Source: Vibrio crassostreae 9ZC13 (GTDB taxonomy: Bacteria; Pseudomonadota; Gammaproteobacteria; Enterobacterales; Vibrionaceae). From it: DNA of 64,000 bases. The notes under the pieces are model-generated. The model ran no database searches. It was given only the letters and a program-made list of their open reading frames with translations, and had not been told where the DNA came from. The position numbers and the translations under genes were made by a program. The DNA lies in assembly GCF_000272045.2 (NCBI RefSeq), contig NZ_AJYZ02000002.1, forward strand, positions 175,581 through 239,580, written 5' to 3'. Positions 16,266-27,524 of this stretch are shown here, piece by piece (within the stretch, counting starts at the first letter, position 1; each line of letters starts with the position of its first letter).

Positions 16266-19200
16266 TCAAAGTGATGGGCAAGTACATCAAGTGGACGTCG
16301 ATCTCATTGACGTCTATTTTGCTGTTGTTGATAGCCTTGCTAGGTTTTGTTTTGTTCACCAATCCAGGGTTGAACACTGTGTTGTGGGGCGCTGAAAAAG
16401 CGTTGCCACAGCTTAAAGTGGAAAGCACTAAAGGGGCTCTGTTCCCGAGCTTTACGCTTAATAATGTTCAGTTTAAAGATGACAGCCTGCATATAGACAC
16501 CAAAGTTCAAAAGCTGAACTTGGCGATCAATCCTCGCTGTCTGCTCGACCCTAAGTTGTGTGTCGATCGTTTAGCGATTCAAGGATTGGACTTCGCATTT
16601 ACTGAACTGCCTCCGGCCTCTACAGAAGAAACAGAACCTACTCCGCCCGTAACATCGGTAAAAACACCGTTGCCAATCGTAATCAACCGTATCGCTTTGT
16701 CTGATATCAAGTTGAATATCTTAGGGCATGAAATTGAATGGAGCTTGTTCTCTACGGCTTTGAGTATGCAGGGCGAAAAGCTAACTGTATCGCCAACCTT
16801 ATTCAATGATCTTAAGGTTAAACTCGCGGAGTCGACAGAAGAACCGCAAGCAGAAAAGGTTGAGCCAAAAGCTGCCGTTAAAACGGCTATCGAATTGCCG
16901 GAAGTCTGGATTCCTCTGCAGGTTGTGTTGGAGCGTTTTGACCTCAACCGTTTCACCTTAGAACAAGAAACACCAATCGTTGTTAACCACCTTGGGCTAG
17001 AAGCTCGCGCGGGCAAACACACGGTTGATGTTTCAACTCTCGAACTCGATATGCCACAAGCAAGCGCCAATCTAACCACGAAGGTTGAGCTCAAGGGCGG
17101 TTACCCGCTAGAACTTTCTTTGGATGCGTTGGTGAAAGAAACCGACCTTGTTGGGCAGAAGTTGTCTCTGAAAGCACAAGGCAGCGTGGCTAAGCTAAAC
17201 CTAGACTCCCAATTTTCTGAGCTGATTGAGGCAAAGTTGTCTGGGGATATTCAACCCTTAGAACCGACTCTGCCATTTGACCTTCTTTTAGAGGACGGAC
17301 AAGCACAGTGGCCCCTTACCGGAAAAAGCGATTACCAAGCGACAATTGAGCAATTTAAAGCTGATGGCTCACTAGATGGTTTTAATGTTCTTCTTAAAGG
17401 TGAAGCCGATGGTAAGGAAATCCCTGAATTAGCCATCGATCTACAGGGTAAAGGCACGACGGAACAAATTGTTCTCGAGCGTCTAAAGCTCAACACGCTA
17501 GGCGGTGAGCTTAACGGTGTCGTTAAAGCGAACTGGAAGAGTCTCGTTAACTGGCAAGCTGACGTGACACTCAAAGATATTCAACCGGGTCTGCAGTGGC
17601 CAGAAGCTGAGAGCAACATTAGTGGAAACATCGTCACCTCAGGTGAGTTGACGGAAGCGGGCGGCTGGGCGATTGAACTGCCTAAATTGGATATTGAAGG
17701 GATCTTGCGAGAATACCCTCTGGATATCGAAGGTCAGTTGTCAGCGTCGGATCGCAGCGCGAGCGGTGAACCAAAACTGAAAACCAGTGGTTTGAGCTTA
17801 GCTCACGGTGTTAACTCGATTAAGGCTCAGGGTGAGCTTGATAAGAAATGGGACATGGGTGTTGAGATTCACTTCCCTGAGCTTGTAAAAAGCGTCCCTG
17901 ATTTGAAAGGTAAAGTGATTGGTAACATCCAGCTCAGTGGTCCAACGAAAAAGCCTGAAGTCGATCTCGCTCTAAATGTGGATAAGGTAGATTGGAATAA
18001 CGAAGCAACACTAGAATCCTTGTCGCTTAATGGTTCTGTGGTTCCTCTGCCATTGCTTGAAGCTCAAGCTGATCTTGAATTAAAAGCTAACAACCTAACC
18101 TATCAAGATCAGAGCGTAAAAAGCATTGATCTCACGGTGAGTGGTGGTGAGAAGAAACACACAGTGACACTTGATGTGATATCCGACATCGTGTCTACAA
18201 GCTTAGCTATTTCCGGAGAGTTGATTCAAAAGCCTTCTCTTATTTGGTATGGATCGTTAGACAGAGTCAAAATCACCACTCAGCAAGGTCCTTGGGTGTT
18301 AGATCAACCTGTCGCGATAAATGCGGATGTTGATAAACAGTTTGCCGATGTTCAAGCGCACTGTTGGAAACAATCGGGTTCGAGCGTGTGTTTGGATGAA
18401 GACGTTCGTGTCGGAAAATCGGGTGAGGCCAAGGTAGCCATCAATCAATTCGATTTCGAGCAGATTAAAGCCTTTGTGCCTAAAGAGACGCAATTACAGG
18501 GCTTAGTCAATGCGACTGCTCATGCAAAGTGGTCTGAACAAGATGAGCCTGAAGTCACGGTAAGCGTTGATATGCCGAAAGGTCAGGTTGTTCAACAAGT
18601 GGGTGAGCCAATCACACTGGGTTGGGAAAGCGTTGCATTGAATGCCCAACTGAAAGACAACAAACTGGATGCCGATTTTAAGTTGGATGTTTCCGACAAT
18701 GGTGACCTGTCTGGCACGGTGTCGTTACCGGATATTCTTGCCGAAGACAAAATGGTCGATGCGGCAATTAAGCTGACCACGTTCCATCTTGATTTCTTAC
18801 AACCAATTCTAGGTGAATACAGCTTATTGAAAGCCGACCTTGAGAGTGATCTTCAAGTTAAAGGCTCTCTGATGCACCCTCAAGTCTTTGGTCAATTCTC
18901 TGTTGATGGTATTCAAGTCAAAGGCGATGTTACGCCTGTTGATGTGAAAGATGGCCGCATCGACCTCGACTTTGATGGTTATAGTGCAAAACTGGATGCG
19001 AATGTCGAAACACCTGATGGTCACCTTGATATTGAGGGAACCGGAGATTGGCAAGATCTTAAAGCATGGCATTCGAACGTTAGAGTTTTCGCTGATGAGT
19101 TGATGGTTGATATCCCACCGATGGTTAAGGTGAAGGTCGTACCTGATATGACTATTGATGTCACACCAGATCTGGCGAAAATCACCGGTGATATTGCATT

Positions 19201-20020
19201 ACCATGGGGACGAATTGTTGTTGAAGATTTACCACCGTCAGCGGTTGGCGTCTCTTCTGATCAGGTTATTTTGAATAAAGATCTAGAGCCAGAAAACGAA
19301 GATACGATTCCATTCAATGTGATGACGAATATTAATATCTCCATTGGTGATGACTTTAAACTGTCTGCCTTCGGTCTTGAAGGTGATTTGGTCGGTAAGC
19401 TCAACGTGGCTCAAAAAGACCAAGGTCCATTTATTACAGGTGAAGTGAACATCGTCGATGGTACTTATCAATCATTCGGGCAAGACCTCTTGATCGAAGA
19501 GGGTAAGATCCTAATGAATGGACCACCGGATCAGCCATACGTAGCCATCAACGCGATTCGTAATCCTGATAATACTCAGGATGACGTGACCGCAGGTATT
19601 CGAGTTACAGGCCCGGCGACAGAGCCTACCATCGAGATTTATTCTGACCCAGCGATGCCACAAGCGAACGCACTGTCTTATATTTTGCGTGGCCAAGATA
19701 TCGATGGTGAGTCGAGCGGTTCGATGACAACGACTTTAATCGGTTTGAGTTTAGCGAAGAGTGGTAAGGTTGTCGGCGAAATTGGTGAAGCCTTTGGTGT
19801 GCAAGATTTGCAACTGGATACCGCAGGCTCTGGCGATGACTCTCAGGTGACGGTAAGTGGTTACATCCTGCCAGGCTTACAGGTGAAGTATGGTGTGGGT
19901 ATCTTCAACTCTTTAGGTGAGTTTACCGTTCGTTATCGATTGATGCAGGATCTCTATGTTGAAGCTGTGTCTGGTTTAGACAGTGCTGTGGATCTTCTCT
20001 ATCAATTTGAGTTCGAGTAG
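16262..20020 (+). CDS. tamB: Translocation and assembly module subunit TamB
   Basis: Large inner-membrane-anchored protein spanning the periplasm, partner of TamA and a member of the AsmA/repeating-beta-groove group implicated in phospholipid transport to the outer membrane. It has 1252 residues: an N-terminal membrane helix (about residues 12-32), a long repetitive beta-rich region, and the C-terminal DUF490 domain (roughly the last 350 residues) ending in Phe-Glu-Phe-Glu. Length is typical. The start overlaps the tamA stop. Confidence 0.95.
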   Translation: MIKVMGKYIKWTSISLTSILLLLIALLGFVLFTNPGLNTVLWGAEKALPQLKVESTKGALFPSFTLNNVQFKDDSLHIDTKVQKLNLAINPRCLLDPKLCVDRLAIQGLDFAFTELPPASTEETEPTPPVTSVKTPLPIVINRIALSDIKLNILGHEIEWSLFSTALSMQGEKLTVSPTLFNDLKVKLAESTEEPQAEKVEPKAAVKTAIELPEVWIPLQVVLERFDLNRFTLEQETPIVVNHLGLEARAGKHTVDVSTLELDMPQASANLTTKVELKGGYPLELSLDALVKETDLVGQKLSLKAQGSVAKLNLDSQFSELIEAKLSGDIQPLEPTLPFDLLLEDGQAQWPLTGKSDYQATIEQFKADGSLDGFNVLLKGEADGKEIPELAIDLQGKGTTEQIVLERLKLNTLGGELNGVVKANWKSLVNWQADVTLKDIQPGLQWPEAESNISGNIVTSGELTEAGGWAIELPKLDIEGILREYPLDIEGQLSASDRSASGEPKLKTSGLSLAHGVNSIKAQGELDKKWDMGVEIHFPELVKSVPDLKGKVIGNIQLSGPTKKPEVDLALNVDKVDWNNEATLESLSLNGSVVPLPLLEAQADLELKANNLTYQDQSVKSIDLTVSGGEKKHTVTLDVISDIVSTSLAISGELIQKPSLIWYGSLDRVKITTQQGPWVLDQPVAINADVDKQFADVQAHCWKQSGSSVCLDEDVRVGKSGEAKVAINQFDFEQIKAFVPKETQLQGLVNATAHAKWSEQDEPEVTVSVDMPKGQVVQQVGEPITLGWESVALNAQLKDNKLDADFKLDVSDNGDLSGTVSLPDILAEDKMVDAAIKLTTFHLDFLQPILGEYSLLKADLESDLQVKGSLMHPQVFGQFSVDGIQVKGDVTPVDVKDGRIDLDFDGYSAKLDANVETPDGHLDIEGTGDWQDLKAWHSNVRVFADELMVDIPPMVKVKVVPDMTIDVTPDLAKITGDIALPWGRIVVEDLPPSAVGVSSDQVILNKDLEPENEDTIPFNVMTNINISIGDDFKLSAFGLEGDLVGKLNVAQKDQGPFITGEVNIVDGTYQSFGQDLLIEEGKILMNGPPDQPYVAINAIRNPDNTQDDVTAGIRVTGPATEPTIEIYSDPAMPQANALSYILRGQDIDGESSGSMTTTLIGLSLAKSGKVVGEIGEAFGVQDLQLDTAGSGDDSQVTVSGYILPGLQVKYGVGIFNSLGEFTVRYRLMQDLYVEAVSGLDSAVDLLYQFEFE

Positions 20021-20038
20021 AGCCGTATGGGAGGGCAT

Positions 20039-20392
20039 ATGCAGCATCTTGTTTTTGTCTATGGAACCTTGAGGCAAGGTCAGTCCAATCACCACTATTT
20101 GAAGGGCTGCGATTTATTAGGGCAGTTTGATACACCTAAGGAATACGCACTTTTTGATTTAGGTGCCTATCCGGCGATGATTTTGGGAAAGAAAAGTGTC
20201 GCTGGTGAGGTCTATATCATTAACGACGAAATTTTAGAGTCGCTCGATCGGCTAGAAGATGTTCCTGTTGAGTATCGTCGCGAGCAAATAGAGACTATAT
20301 TTGGATTAGCATGGGTATATTTGTATCAGCTTGATCTAACAGCTAATAAAGAAATACTTTCGGGTAACTGGTGTAAGCGGAACAACGCTTAG
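20039..20392 (+). CDS. ytfP: Gamma-glutamylcyclotransferase family protein YtfP
   Basis: A 117-residue cytoplasmic protein of the GGCT-like fold: FVYGTLRQGQSNHHYL at the N-terminus is the family signature, and a Glu in LEDVPVEYRRE is the probable acid/base position. The ATG at 20039 is preferred to an upstream in-frame ATG at 20027, because the ribosome-binding site GGGAGG lies between them. It begins 18 nt after tamB and is probably cotranscribed with tamAB, as in E. coli. True substrate unknown. Confidence 0.88.
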   Translation: MQHLVFVYGTLRQGQSNHHYLKGCDLLGQFDTPKEYALFDLGAYPAMILGKKSVAGEVYIINDEILESLDRLEDVPVEYRREQIETIFGLAWVYLYQLDLTANKEILSGNWCKRNNA

Positions 20393-20418
20393 TCGCTATA
20401 TCTTCTGAGTTACCAAAC

Positions 20419-20448
20419 AAAAAGCCAGCACTGAGGTGCTGGCTTTTT
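20419..20448. terminator. Bidirectional terminator between ytfP and fbp
   Basis: AAAAGCCAGCAC pairs with GTGCTGGCTTTT across a 4-nt loop, with A and T runs at the ends; serves convergent ytfP and fbp. Confidence 0.9.
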
Positions 20449-20480
20449 AATAGCGTTAGTTTGAGAATGAAATGAGAGGG

Positions 20481-21500
<1,020 letters not shown>

Positions 21501-21761
21501 TTAAACTTCTCTCAATATTAGGGGGGATTTGAGCACTGTAGATTCGGCCTCTTGAGTGGGCTTTATTCATCTAGACGCTTACCTAAATTCTAAAGGTTAG
21601 ATCTTTTTAATGGTAATGAACTAAGCGACACAGATCTCACTTACTATGTCGACTCAATTTGTTTTGCATTGCCGCTCGCTTTTAATCGCCATTTAATGAT
21701 AATGAGTGCAAGCCGTTTTAATTAGGCACTGTTTATTTAGCCAAGCGTTTGGAAGCAATTT

Positions 21762-23120
21762 ATGCATATTCATATCTTAGGAATTTGTGGCACCTTCATG
21801 GGTGGTGCTGCGGTATTGGCTCGTCAATTAGGTCACAAGGTTACGGGTAGTGACGCGAATGTTTACCCACCAATGAGCACCTTGTTGGAATCACAAGGGA
21901 TTGAAATTATTGAAGGGTTCGACCCTAGCCAATTAGAACCAAGGCCAGATCTCGTGGTTATCGGTAACGCAATGAGCCGCGGTAATCCGTGTGTTGAGTA
22001 TGTGTTGGATAACAACCTTAGATACACCTCTGGTCCTCAGTGGTTGCAAGAGTTCTTACTGCATAACCGTTGGGTGTTAGCGGTATCGGGAACGCACGGT
22101 AAGACCACGACATCAAGCATGTTGGCTTGGATCTTGGAAGACTGTGGCTATGCACCGGGCTTCTTAGTTGGCGGAGTGTTGGGTAACTTTGGTATCTCTG
22201 CTCGCCTTGGTGAAAGCATGTTCTTCGTGGTAGAAGCCGACGAATACGACAGTGCTTTTTTCGATAAACGATCTAAGTTCGTTCATTACCACCCAAGAAC
22301 CTTAGTGATGAATAACCTAGAGTTCGATCATGCGGACATCTTTGACGATCTTGAAGCGATTAAGCGACAATTTCATCATTTGGTGCGTACTGTGCCAAGC
22401 AATGGTCGCATTTTCTCACCTAAGCAAGACAGCGCTATTGAAGATGTTCTAGCTCGCGGTTGCTGGAGTGAAACTGAATCGAGTGGCGAGCAAGGCGACT
22501 GGGATGCCAAGAAACTGGTCAAAGATGGCTCTCAATTTGAGGTTTACTTCCAAAATGAATGTGTTGGAACCGTAAATTGGGATTTAGTGGGCGACCACAA
22601 CGTAAATAATGCTTTGATGGCGATTGCAGCTGCACGTCATGTGGGCGTGACACCTGACCTTGCTTGTGAATCACTAGCTACCTTTATTAATACTAAGCGC
22701 CGTTTGGAGTTTAAAGGCGAGGTGGCAGGTGTGTCTGTTTATGACGATTTTGCTCATCATCCAACGGCGATTGAACTTACGCTCGGGGGATTACGTAATA
22801 AGGTCGACACTAAGAAAATCATTGCCGTTTTAGAGCCTCGTTCTGCCACCATGAAACGTGGTGTGCACAAAGAAATACTGGCTGATTCGTTGAAGCAGGC
22901 GGATTCTACCTACTTATTCCAACCGGATAACATTGATTGGTCAGTTCAAGATGTTGCAGACGCTTGTCACCAACCGGCACACGTGAGTGATGACATGGAT
23001 GCATTCGTTGCTAAAATTGTCTCAGAGGCACAAGCTGGCGACCAAATTTTGGTAATGAGTAATGGTGGCTTTGGTGGCATTCATCAAAAACTGTTGGATG
23101 GATTGGCACTCAAAGGCTAA
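21762..23120 (+). CDS. mpl: UDP-N-acetylmuramate:L-alanyl-gamma-D-glutamyl-meso-diaminopimelate ligase Mpl
   Basis: Recycles the murein tripeptide by joining it to UDP-MurNAc. The 452-residue Mur-ligase family protein has the N-terminal Rossmann motif ILGICGTFMGG, the ATP-binding GTHGKTT (residues 110-116), the EADEYDSAFFDKRSKF region typical of Mpl, and a C-terminal DDFAHHPTAIE. Length matches Mpl rather than MurC. Followed by ubiX after 38 nt, an arrangement also seen in E. coli-like synteny blocks. Confidence 0.95.
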   Translation: MHIHILGICGTFMGGAAVLARQLGHKVTGSDANVYPPMSTLLESQGIEIIEGFDPSQLEPRPDLVVIGNAMSRGNPCVEYVLDNNLRYTSGPQWLQEFLLHNRWVLAVSGTHGKTTTSSMLAWILEDCGYAPGFLVGGVLGNFGISARLGESMFFVVEADEYDSAFFDKRSKFVHYHPRTLVMNNLEFDHADIFDDLEAIKRQFHHLVRTVPSNGRIFSPKQDSAIEDVLARGCWSETESSGEQGDWDAKKLVKDGSQFEVYFQNECVGTVNWDLVGDHNVNNALMAIAAARHVGVTPDLACESLATFINTKRRLEFKGEVAGVSVYDDFAHHPTAIELTLGGLRNKVDTKKIIAVLEPRSATMKRGVHKEILADSLKQADSTYLFQPDNIDWSVQDVADACHQPAHVSDDMDAFVAKIVSEAQAGDQILVMSNGGFGGIHQKLLDGLALKG

Positions 23121-23158
23121 CGGCATCCACGACCTTATAATTTGAAGTAATTGAGAAC

Positions 23159-23782
23159 ATGACAAAACACGATAAAGCGATAACCCTTGCTTTCACTGGC
23201 GCATCCGGTGCGCCTTATGGCCTGCGTTTACTTGAATGCCTTTTGGCAGCCGACTATCAGGTCTACTTGCTGATTTCATCGGCAGCGCGAGTGGTATTGG
23301 CGACCGAGCATGAACTTAAGTTACCTGCTGGGCCAGATGCGGCGAAACAAGCTTTGGTTAAACATCTTGGCTGCGACCCTGAAAAGCTGGTGGTGTGTGG
23401 CAAAGATGATTGGTTCTCGCCGGTTGCCTCTGGTTCAGCTGCACCGAAGCAGATGGTCGTTTGCCCATGTTCCGCGGGAAGCTTGGCTTCGATTGCACAT
23501 GGATTGTCGGATAACCTGATTGAGCGAGCAGCAGACGTAGTCATGAAAGAGCGAGGACAGCTGTTGTTGGTGGTTCGTGAGACGCCATTTTCGACGCTTC
23601 ATCTAGAGAACATGCATAAGCTTTCGACCATGGGCGTGACGATCATGCCTGCAGCCCCGGGTTTTTATCATCAACCTAAGTCAATTGAAGAACTGGTCGA
23701 CTTTATGGTGGCGCGTATTCTAGATCACCTTGGTATCGAACAAGGTTTAGTGCCACGTTGGGGTTACGATCAACGTAATTGA
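23159..23782 (+). CDS. ubiX: Flavin prenyltransferase UbiX
   Basis: Makes prenylated FMN, the cofactor of the UbiD decarboxylase in ubiquinone synthesis. The 207-residue flavoprotein has the phosphate-binding TGASGAPYG motif (residues 13-21), [14 protein letters not shown] and the family segment [13 protein letters not shown]. Likely cotranscribed with mpl. The longer frame has no better start; the ATG at 23159 follows AATTGAGAAC. Confidence 0.94.
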   Translation: MTKHDKAITLAFTGASGAPYGLRLLECLLAADYQVYLLISSAARVVLATEHELKLPAGPDAAKQALVKHLGCDPEKLVVCGKDDWFSPVASGSAAPKQMVVCPCSAGSLASIAHGLSDNLIERAADVVMKERGQLLLVVRETPFSTLHLENMHKLSTMGVTIMPAAPGFYHQPKSIEELVDFMVARILDHLGIEQGLVPRWGYDQRN

Positions 23783-23832
23783 TCCAAACTTGATAGCTTA
23801 TTGTTAAAAATCAAATTACAATTCTGAACACT

Positions 23833-23935
23833 CATCGGGGAGCGAACCATTCAAATAATGAATGCGAGCTGAGATCAAGCAGGTGCTTGGGACCCGTAAA
23901 CCTGAACCAGATAATGCTGGCGTAGGAATTGAGTT
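23833..23935 (+). promoter_or_regulatory. TPP riboswitch (THI element) upstream of thiBPQ
   Basis: The region has the conserved TPP aptamer features in order: CGGGGAGC near the 5' end, CTGAGA at 23869-23874, an optional hairpin, then GACCC, AACCTGA and GATAATGCTGGCGTAGGAA at 23910-23928. Downstream, TCTCC at 23954-23958 could pair with the thiB Shine-Dalgarno GGAGA at 23987-23991, pointing to control of translation by thiamine pyrophosphate (this pairing is inference). Confidence 0.93.
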
Positions 23936-23998
23936 AGGAACAACCTCTACCGTTCTCCTCCCTCAAACCTGTGCCGCTCAGACCATGGAGAGCGTCCA

Positions 23999-24991
23999 GT
24001 GAAATTCACATTAACTACCCTTGCTGTTACTACAGCTATTTCTTTTTCTGCCTTTGCTGCAGACAACACTTTGACTGTATACACCTATGACTCTTTTGCT
24101 GCGGATTGGGGCCCTCGTCCTGCCGTTGAAAAAGCATTCGAAGAGAAGTGTGGTTGTGATGTGAATTTTGTCGCTCTAGAAGATGGTGTGTCTATTCTGA
24201 ACCGTTTACGTCTTGAGGGCGGCAACAGCAAAGCCGATATCTTGCTAGGTCTCGACAACAACCTGATGGCTGAAGCGAAAGCGACGGGCTTATTGGCTGA
24301 GCATAATGTTGATACTTCATCAGTAACGCTTCCTAATGGTTGGAACGACAGCACTTTTGTACCCTATGACTTTGGCTACTTTGCTTTTGTTTACAACAAA
24401 GAGAAGTTGGTAAACCCACCAAAGAGTCTTAAAGAGTTGGTTGAGCAGCGTGATGATCTTAAGGTTATCTACCAAGATCCACGTACATCAACACCAGGCC
24501 AAGGCATGATGCTTTGGATGAAATCAGTATACGGTGATGAAGCGACAGCAGCATGGAAGAAGCTTGCTCAGAAAACAGTGACTGTAACCAAAGGTTGGTC
24601 TGAAGCTTACTCAATGTTCCTAGAAGGCGAGTCGGATTTAGTGTTGTCTTACACAACGTCTCCTGCTTACCACATTATTGCAGAGAGCGATTCTAAGTAT
24701 GCAGCAGCAAGCTTCGAAGAAGGGCATTACACTCAAGTGGAAGTGGCCGCTAAAGTTAAAGGCAGTAAGAACGAGAAACTTGCTGATGAGTTTATGGCGT
24801 TTATCCTAAGTGATGAATTCCAATCGGCGATGCCAACAGGTAACTGGATGTACCCAGTGACCGATATTGAGCTTCCAAAAGGGTTCGAGCAACTTACGGT
24901 TCCTCAGAAAGCGCTAAGCTTTACACCCGAAGAAATTGCAGCTAAGCGTAAGCCATGGATTCGTGAATGGCAGAGTGCACTTACTTTTTAA
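23999..24991 (+). CDS. thiB: Thiamine ABC transporter, periplasmic binding protein ThiB
   Basis: Binds thiamine, thiamine phosphate and TPP in the periplasm for the ThiPQ importer. The 330-residue precursor has a signal peptide (cleavage near residue 20, after FSAFA) and the family sequence LTVYTYDSFAADWGPRP. The start is GTG, supported by GGAGAG 7-12 nt upstream and by the signal peptide that begins there. Regulated by the TPP riboswitch in its leader. thiP follows after 92 nt. Confidence 0.95.
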   Translation: MKFTLTTLAVTTAISFSAFAADNTLTVYTYDSFAADWGPRPAVEKAFEEKCGCDVNFVALEDGVSILNRLRLEGGNSKADILLGLDNNLMAEAKATGLLAEHNVDTSSVTLPNGWNDSTFVPYDFGYFAFVYNKEKLVNPPKSLKELVEQRDDLKVIYQDPRTSTPGQGMMLWMKSVYGDEATAAWKKLAQKTVTVTKGWSEAYSMFLEGESDLVLSYTTSPAYHIIAESDSKYAAASFEEGHYTQVEVAAKVKGSKNEKLADEFMAFILSDEFQSAMPTGNWMYPVTDIELPKGFEQLTVPQKALSFTPEEIAAKRKPWIREWQSALTF

Positions 24992-25083
24992 TTTTCTTTT
25001 AAAAAATTAGCTTTCTAACTTTCTGTATTTAAAGGTTTGTTCGATGTTAACTGAGCGAACCATTTACGGTAAAAAATCAATCT

Positions 25084-26697
25084 ATGATAAAGAAAACACC
25101 TAAGGTAGGTATCTGGGTTGCGATACTCATTACCGCCTTCGTGGTTTCAGCAGTTGGGGCATTGCTTAGCAATGCCCCTTCTCTTGATATCAGCCAAGTA
25201 TGGTCCGATCCCTACTATTGGCATGTAACGAAATTCAGTTTTTATCAGGCGACACTCTCAACGGCACTGAGTGTTGGCTTTGCTATACCTATTGCTCATG
25301 CGCTGTGTCGTAGACAATTTTTTGGACGCGCTTTGTTGTTAAGGCTGTTCGCGTCGACCTTAGTCCTGCCAGTGTTAGTGGGTGTATTTGGCTTACTTGC
25401 GATCTATGGCAATAGTGGTTGGTTAGCTAAGTTTTTGGCGAACTTCGATATTGAATTGCCATTTTCCATATACGGATTGAATGGTATTTTGCTGGCGCAC
25501 GTTTTCTTCAACTTGCCTTATGCCAGTCGCTTACTTCTGCAAGCGTTAGATACCGTGCCTGCCGAGCAACACAAGCTTTGTGCTCACTTGGGTATGAGTC
25601 ATTGGAACAAATTCAGATGGGTTGAATGGCCTCGCTTAAGACAGCAATTACCACATGTGTGTGGCTTAGTCTTCATGTTGTGTTTTACCAGCTTTGCTAC
25701 CGTGATGGCGCTAGGCGGTGGACCTAAATCAACCACTATCGAGCTCGCTATTTATCAGGCGATTAAATTCGACTTTGACCTTCAAGCTGGTGCCTTGCTC
25801 GCGATATGGCAAATGCTGCTGTGTGGTGTGCTAGCGGTGAGCATTCAACGCCTATCGAAGCCTATTTCAGTGACGGCCAGTCAGCTGTCGGAAGAGAAAT
25901 ATTTGGTTAAGGACAGCTGGTGGTCAAAAGCTTGGGATAGCTTTTGGATCATCATAGTCTCAATGCTGGTATTGCCGCCATTAGCTATGGTTATCGTCAG
26001 TGGAATTAACTCGCAGGCATTAACCGTACTCAGCAGCGAGCCGTTTTGGGCGGCGTTAATGACCTCGGTTAAAGTCGCGTCATTAGCAAGTGTTATCGCA
26101 GTTGGTATTGGTATCGCCATACTACTGACTAGCCGAGCATGGCGTTTACAGAACAAGAATTTTCGAGCCGATAAAATCGAGCTGATTGGCACTATTATCT
26201 TGGTGACTCCGGGGCTGGTGATCAGTACGGGTATCTTCTTATTACTGCGTTCATTCACCGATGTATTCAGTTTAGCTTTCTTTATCGTGATTGCCGTCAA
26301 CAGCTTAATGGCGCTGCCTTACGTAATTAAAACCCTAGCTCAACCTATGCTGCATTTGTCTCAGCAGTACCAGTATGTGTGTGCAAGCTTGGGTATGACA
26401 GGTTTCACGCGTTTTAGGTTAGTGGAGTGGCGAGCATTGCGTAAGCCGATGGCGCAAGCCTTCTCGATTAGCTTTATGTTGGCGATGGGTGACTTAAGCG
26501 CGATTGCTTTGTTTGGTAGCCAAGATTTTAGAACTCTGCCTTTGTACCTATTCCAATTGTTAGGCAGCTATCAAATGGAAGCGGCGGCGGTAGTTTCTGT
26601 GAGCTTACTGTTACTGAGTGTCGGCAGTTTTAGCTTAATAGAATTCTTATTTACTCGAAGATCTAAGCTCGATGCTAAAGAATTAAGGAACCGATGA
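25084..26697 (+). CDS. thiP: Thiamine ABC transporter permease ThiP
   Basis: Inner-membrane permease of 537 residues made of two fused binding-protein-dependent permease domains. Each half carries an EAA-type loop: LGMSHWNKFRWVEWPRLR in the first half and LGMTGFTRFRLVEWRALR in the second. About 12 hydrophobic segments. Works with ThiB and ThiQ to import thiamine compounds. The stop overlaps the thiQ start by 4 nt. Confidence 0.94.
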   Translation: MIKKTPKVGIWVAILITAFVVSAVGALLSNAPSLDISQVWSDPYYWHVTKFSFYQATLSTALSVGFAIPIAHALCRRQFFGRALLLRLFASTLVLPVLVGVFGLLAIYGNSGWLAKFLANFDIELPFSIYGLNGILLAHVFFNLPYASRLLLQALDTVPAEQHKLCAHLGMSHWNKFRWVEWPRLRQQLPHVCGLVFMLCFTSFATVMALGGGPKSTTIELAIYQAIKFDFDLQAGALLAIWQMLLCGVLAVSIQRLSKPISVTASQLSEEKYLVKDSWWSKAWDSFWIIIVSMLVLPPLAMVIVSGINSQALTVLSSEPFWAALMTSVKVASLASVIAVGIGIAILLTSRAWRLQNKNFRADKIELIGTIILVTPGLVISTGIFLLLRSFTDVFSLAFFIVIAVNSLMALPYVIKTLAQPMLHLSQQYQYVCASLGMTGFTRFRLVEWRALRKPMAQAFSISFMLAMGDLSAIALFGSQDFRTLPLYLFQLLGSYQMEAAAVVSVSLLLLSVGSFSLIEFLFTRRSKLDAKELRNR

Positions 26698-27401
26698 TGT
26701 TAGTGATGAAAGATGTGGATTACCACTATCACAGAGAGTTGTTTAGCTTTGATTTTCAAGCTGAGCAGGACGATATTGTTGCGCTTATGGGGCCGAGTGG
26801 TGCGGGTAAGTCTACACTGTTGGCGCTAGTTGCTGGTTTCATCGAGCCTACATCGGGTGAGATATCAGTGGCTGGGCAGTCGCTTATTGGTAAAGAAGCA
26901 CATCAGCGTCCGTTGGCGATGTTGTTTCAAGAGCACAACCTGTTTGCTCACCTTACGGTGCGAGAAAATATTGGTTTAGGTCTGCATCCAGGTTTAAAGC
27001 TTACTGCAACCCAAAAGCAAGCTGTGGAGCAAGCCGCAGCGCAAGTTGGCGTCGCTGAGTATTTGGATAGATTGCCTGAGCACTTATCCGGTGGTCAACG
27101 CCAGCGTGTCGCGTTAGCGCGTTGTTTTGTCCAACCTCATGATATTTGGCTGCTTGATGAACCTTTCTCTGCGCTTGACCCTTTGCTGCGTGAAGAGATG
27201 CTTAGCTTAGTGAAGCGATTAGCGGCAGAGCGAAATATTACGGTCTTGATGGTGACTCACCATTTAGGTGACGCACGCAGTATCGCGAATAAGTTTGTGT
27301 TTGTGGCGCTAGGTAAGGTGTTGGTTGAAGACTCGATAGAGGCACTGACGGCGGATCATCCACAGACAGAATTAAGCTCATTTGTTAAAGCGGGTGAGTG
27401 A
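26694..27401 (+). CDS. thiQ: Thiamine ABC transporter ATP-binding protein ThiQ
   Basis: A 235-residue ATPase with Walker A GPSGAGKST (residues 33-41), signature LSGGQRQR, Walker B WLLDEPFSALD and the H-loop VTHH. Powers thiamine import through ThiP. Two adjacent ATG codons (26694, 26697) could each start it; the first overlaps the thiP stop codon. Ends 68 nt before a bidirectional terminator. Confidence 0.95.
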   Translation: MMLVMKDVDYHYHRELFSFDFQAEQDDIVALMGPSGAGKSTLLALVAGFIEPTSGEISVAGQSLIGKEAHQRPLAMLFQEHNLFAHLTVRENIGLGLHPGLKLTATQKQAVEQAAAQVGVAEYLDRLPEHLSGGQRQRVALARCFVQPHDIWLLDEPFSALDPLLREEMLSLVKRLAAERNITVLMVTHHLGDARSIANKFVFVALGKVLVEDSIEALTADHPQTELSSFVKAGE

Positions 27402-27468
27402 CGACTCATCACTCCTGTGAGTATTTATTGATATTGAGTGCTTCTTGATATCGAGTGCGTCAAAAACA

Positions 27469-27496
27469 AAAAGACCTAGCATGCGCTAGGTCTTTT
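27469..27496. terminator. Bidirectional terminator between thiQ and darP
   Basis: AAAAGACCTAGC pairs exactly with GCTAGGTCTTTT across ATGC; serves the convergent thiBPQ and darP genes. Confidence 0.9.
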
Positions 27497-27524
27497 ATTG
27501 TCTTACAGAATAAAGCGACAAAGA

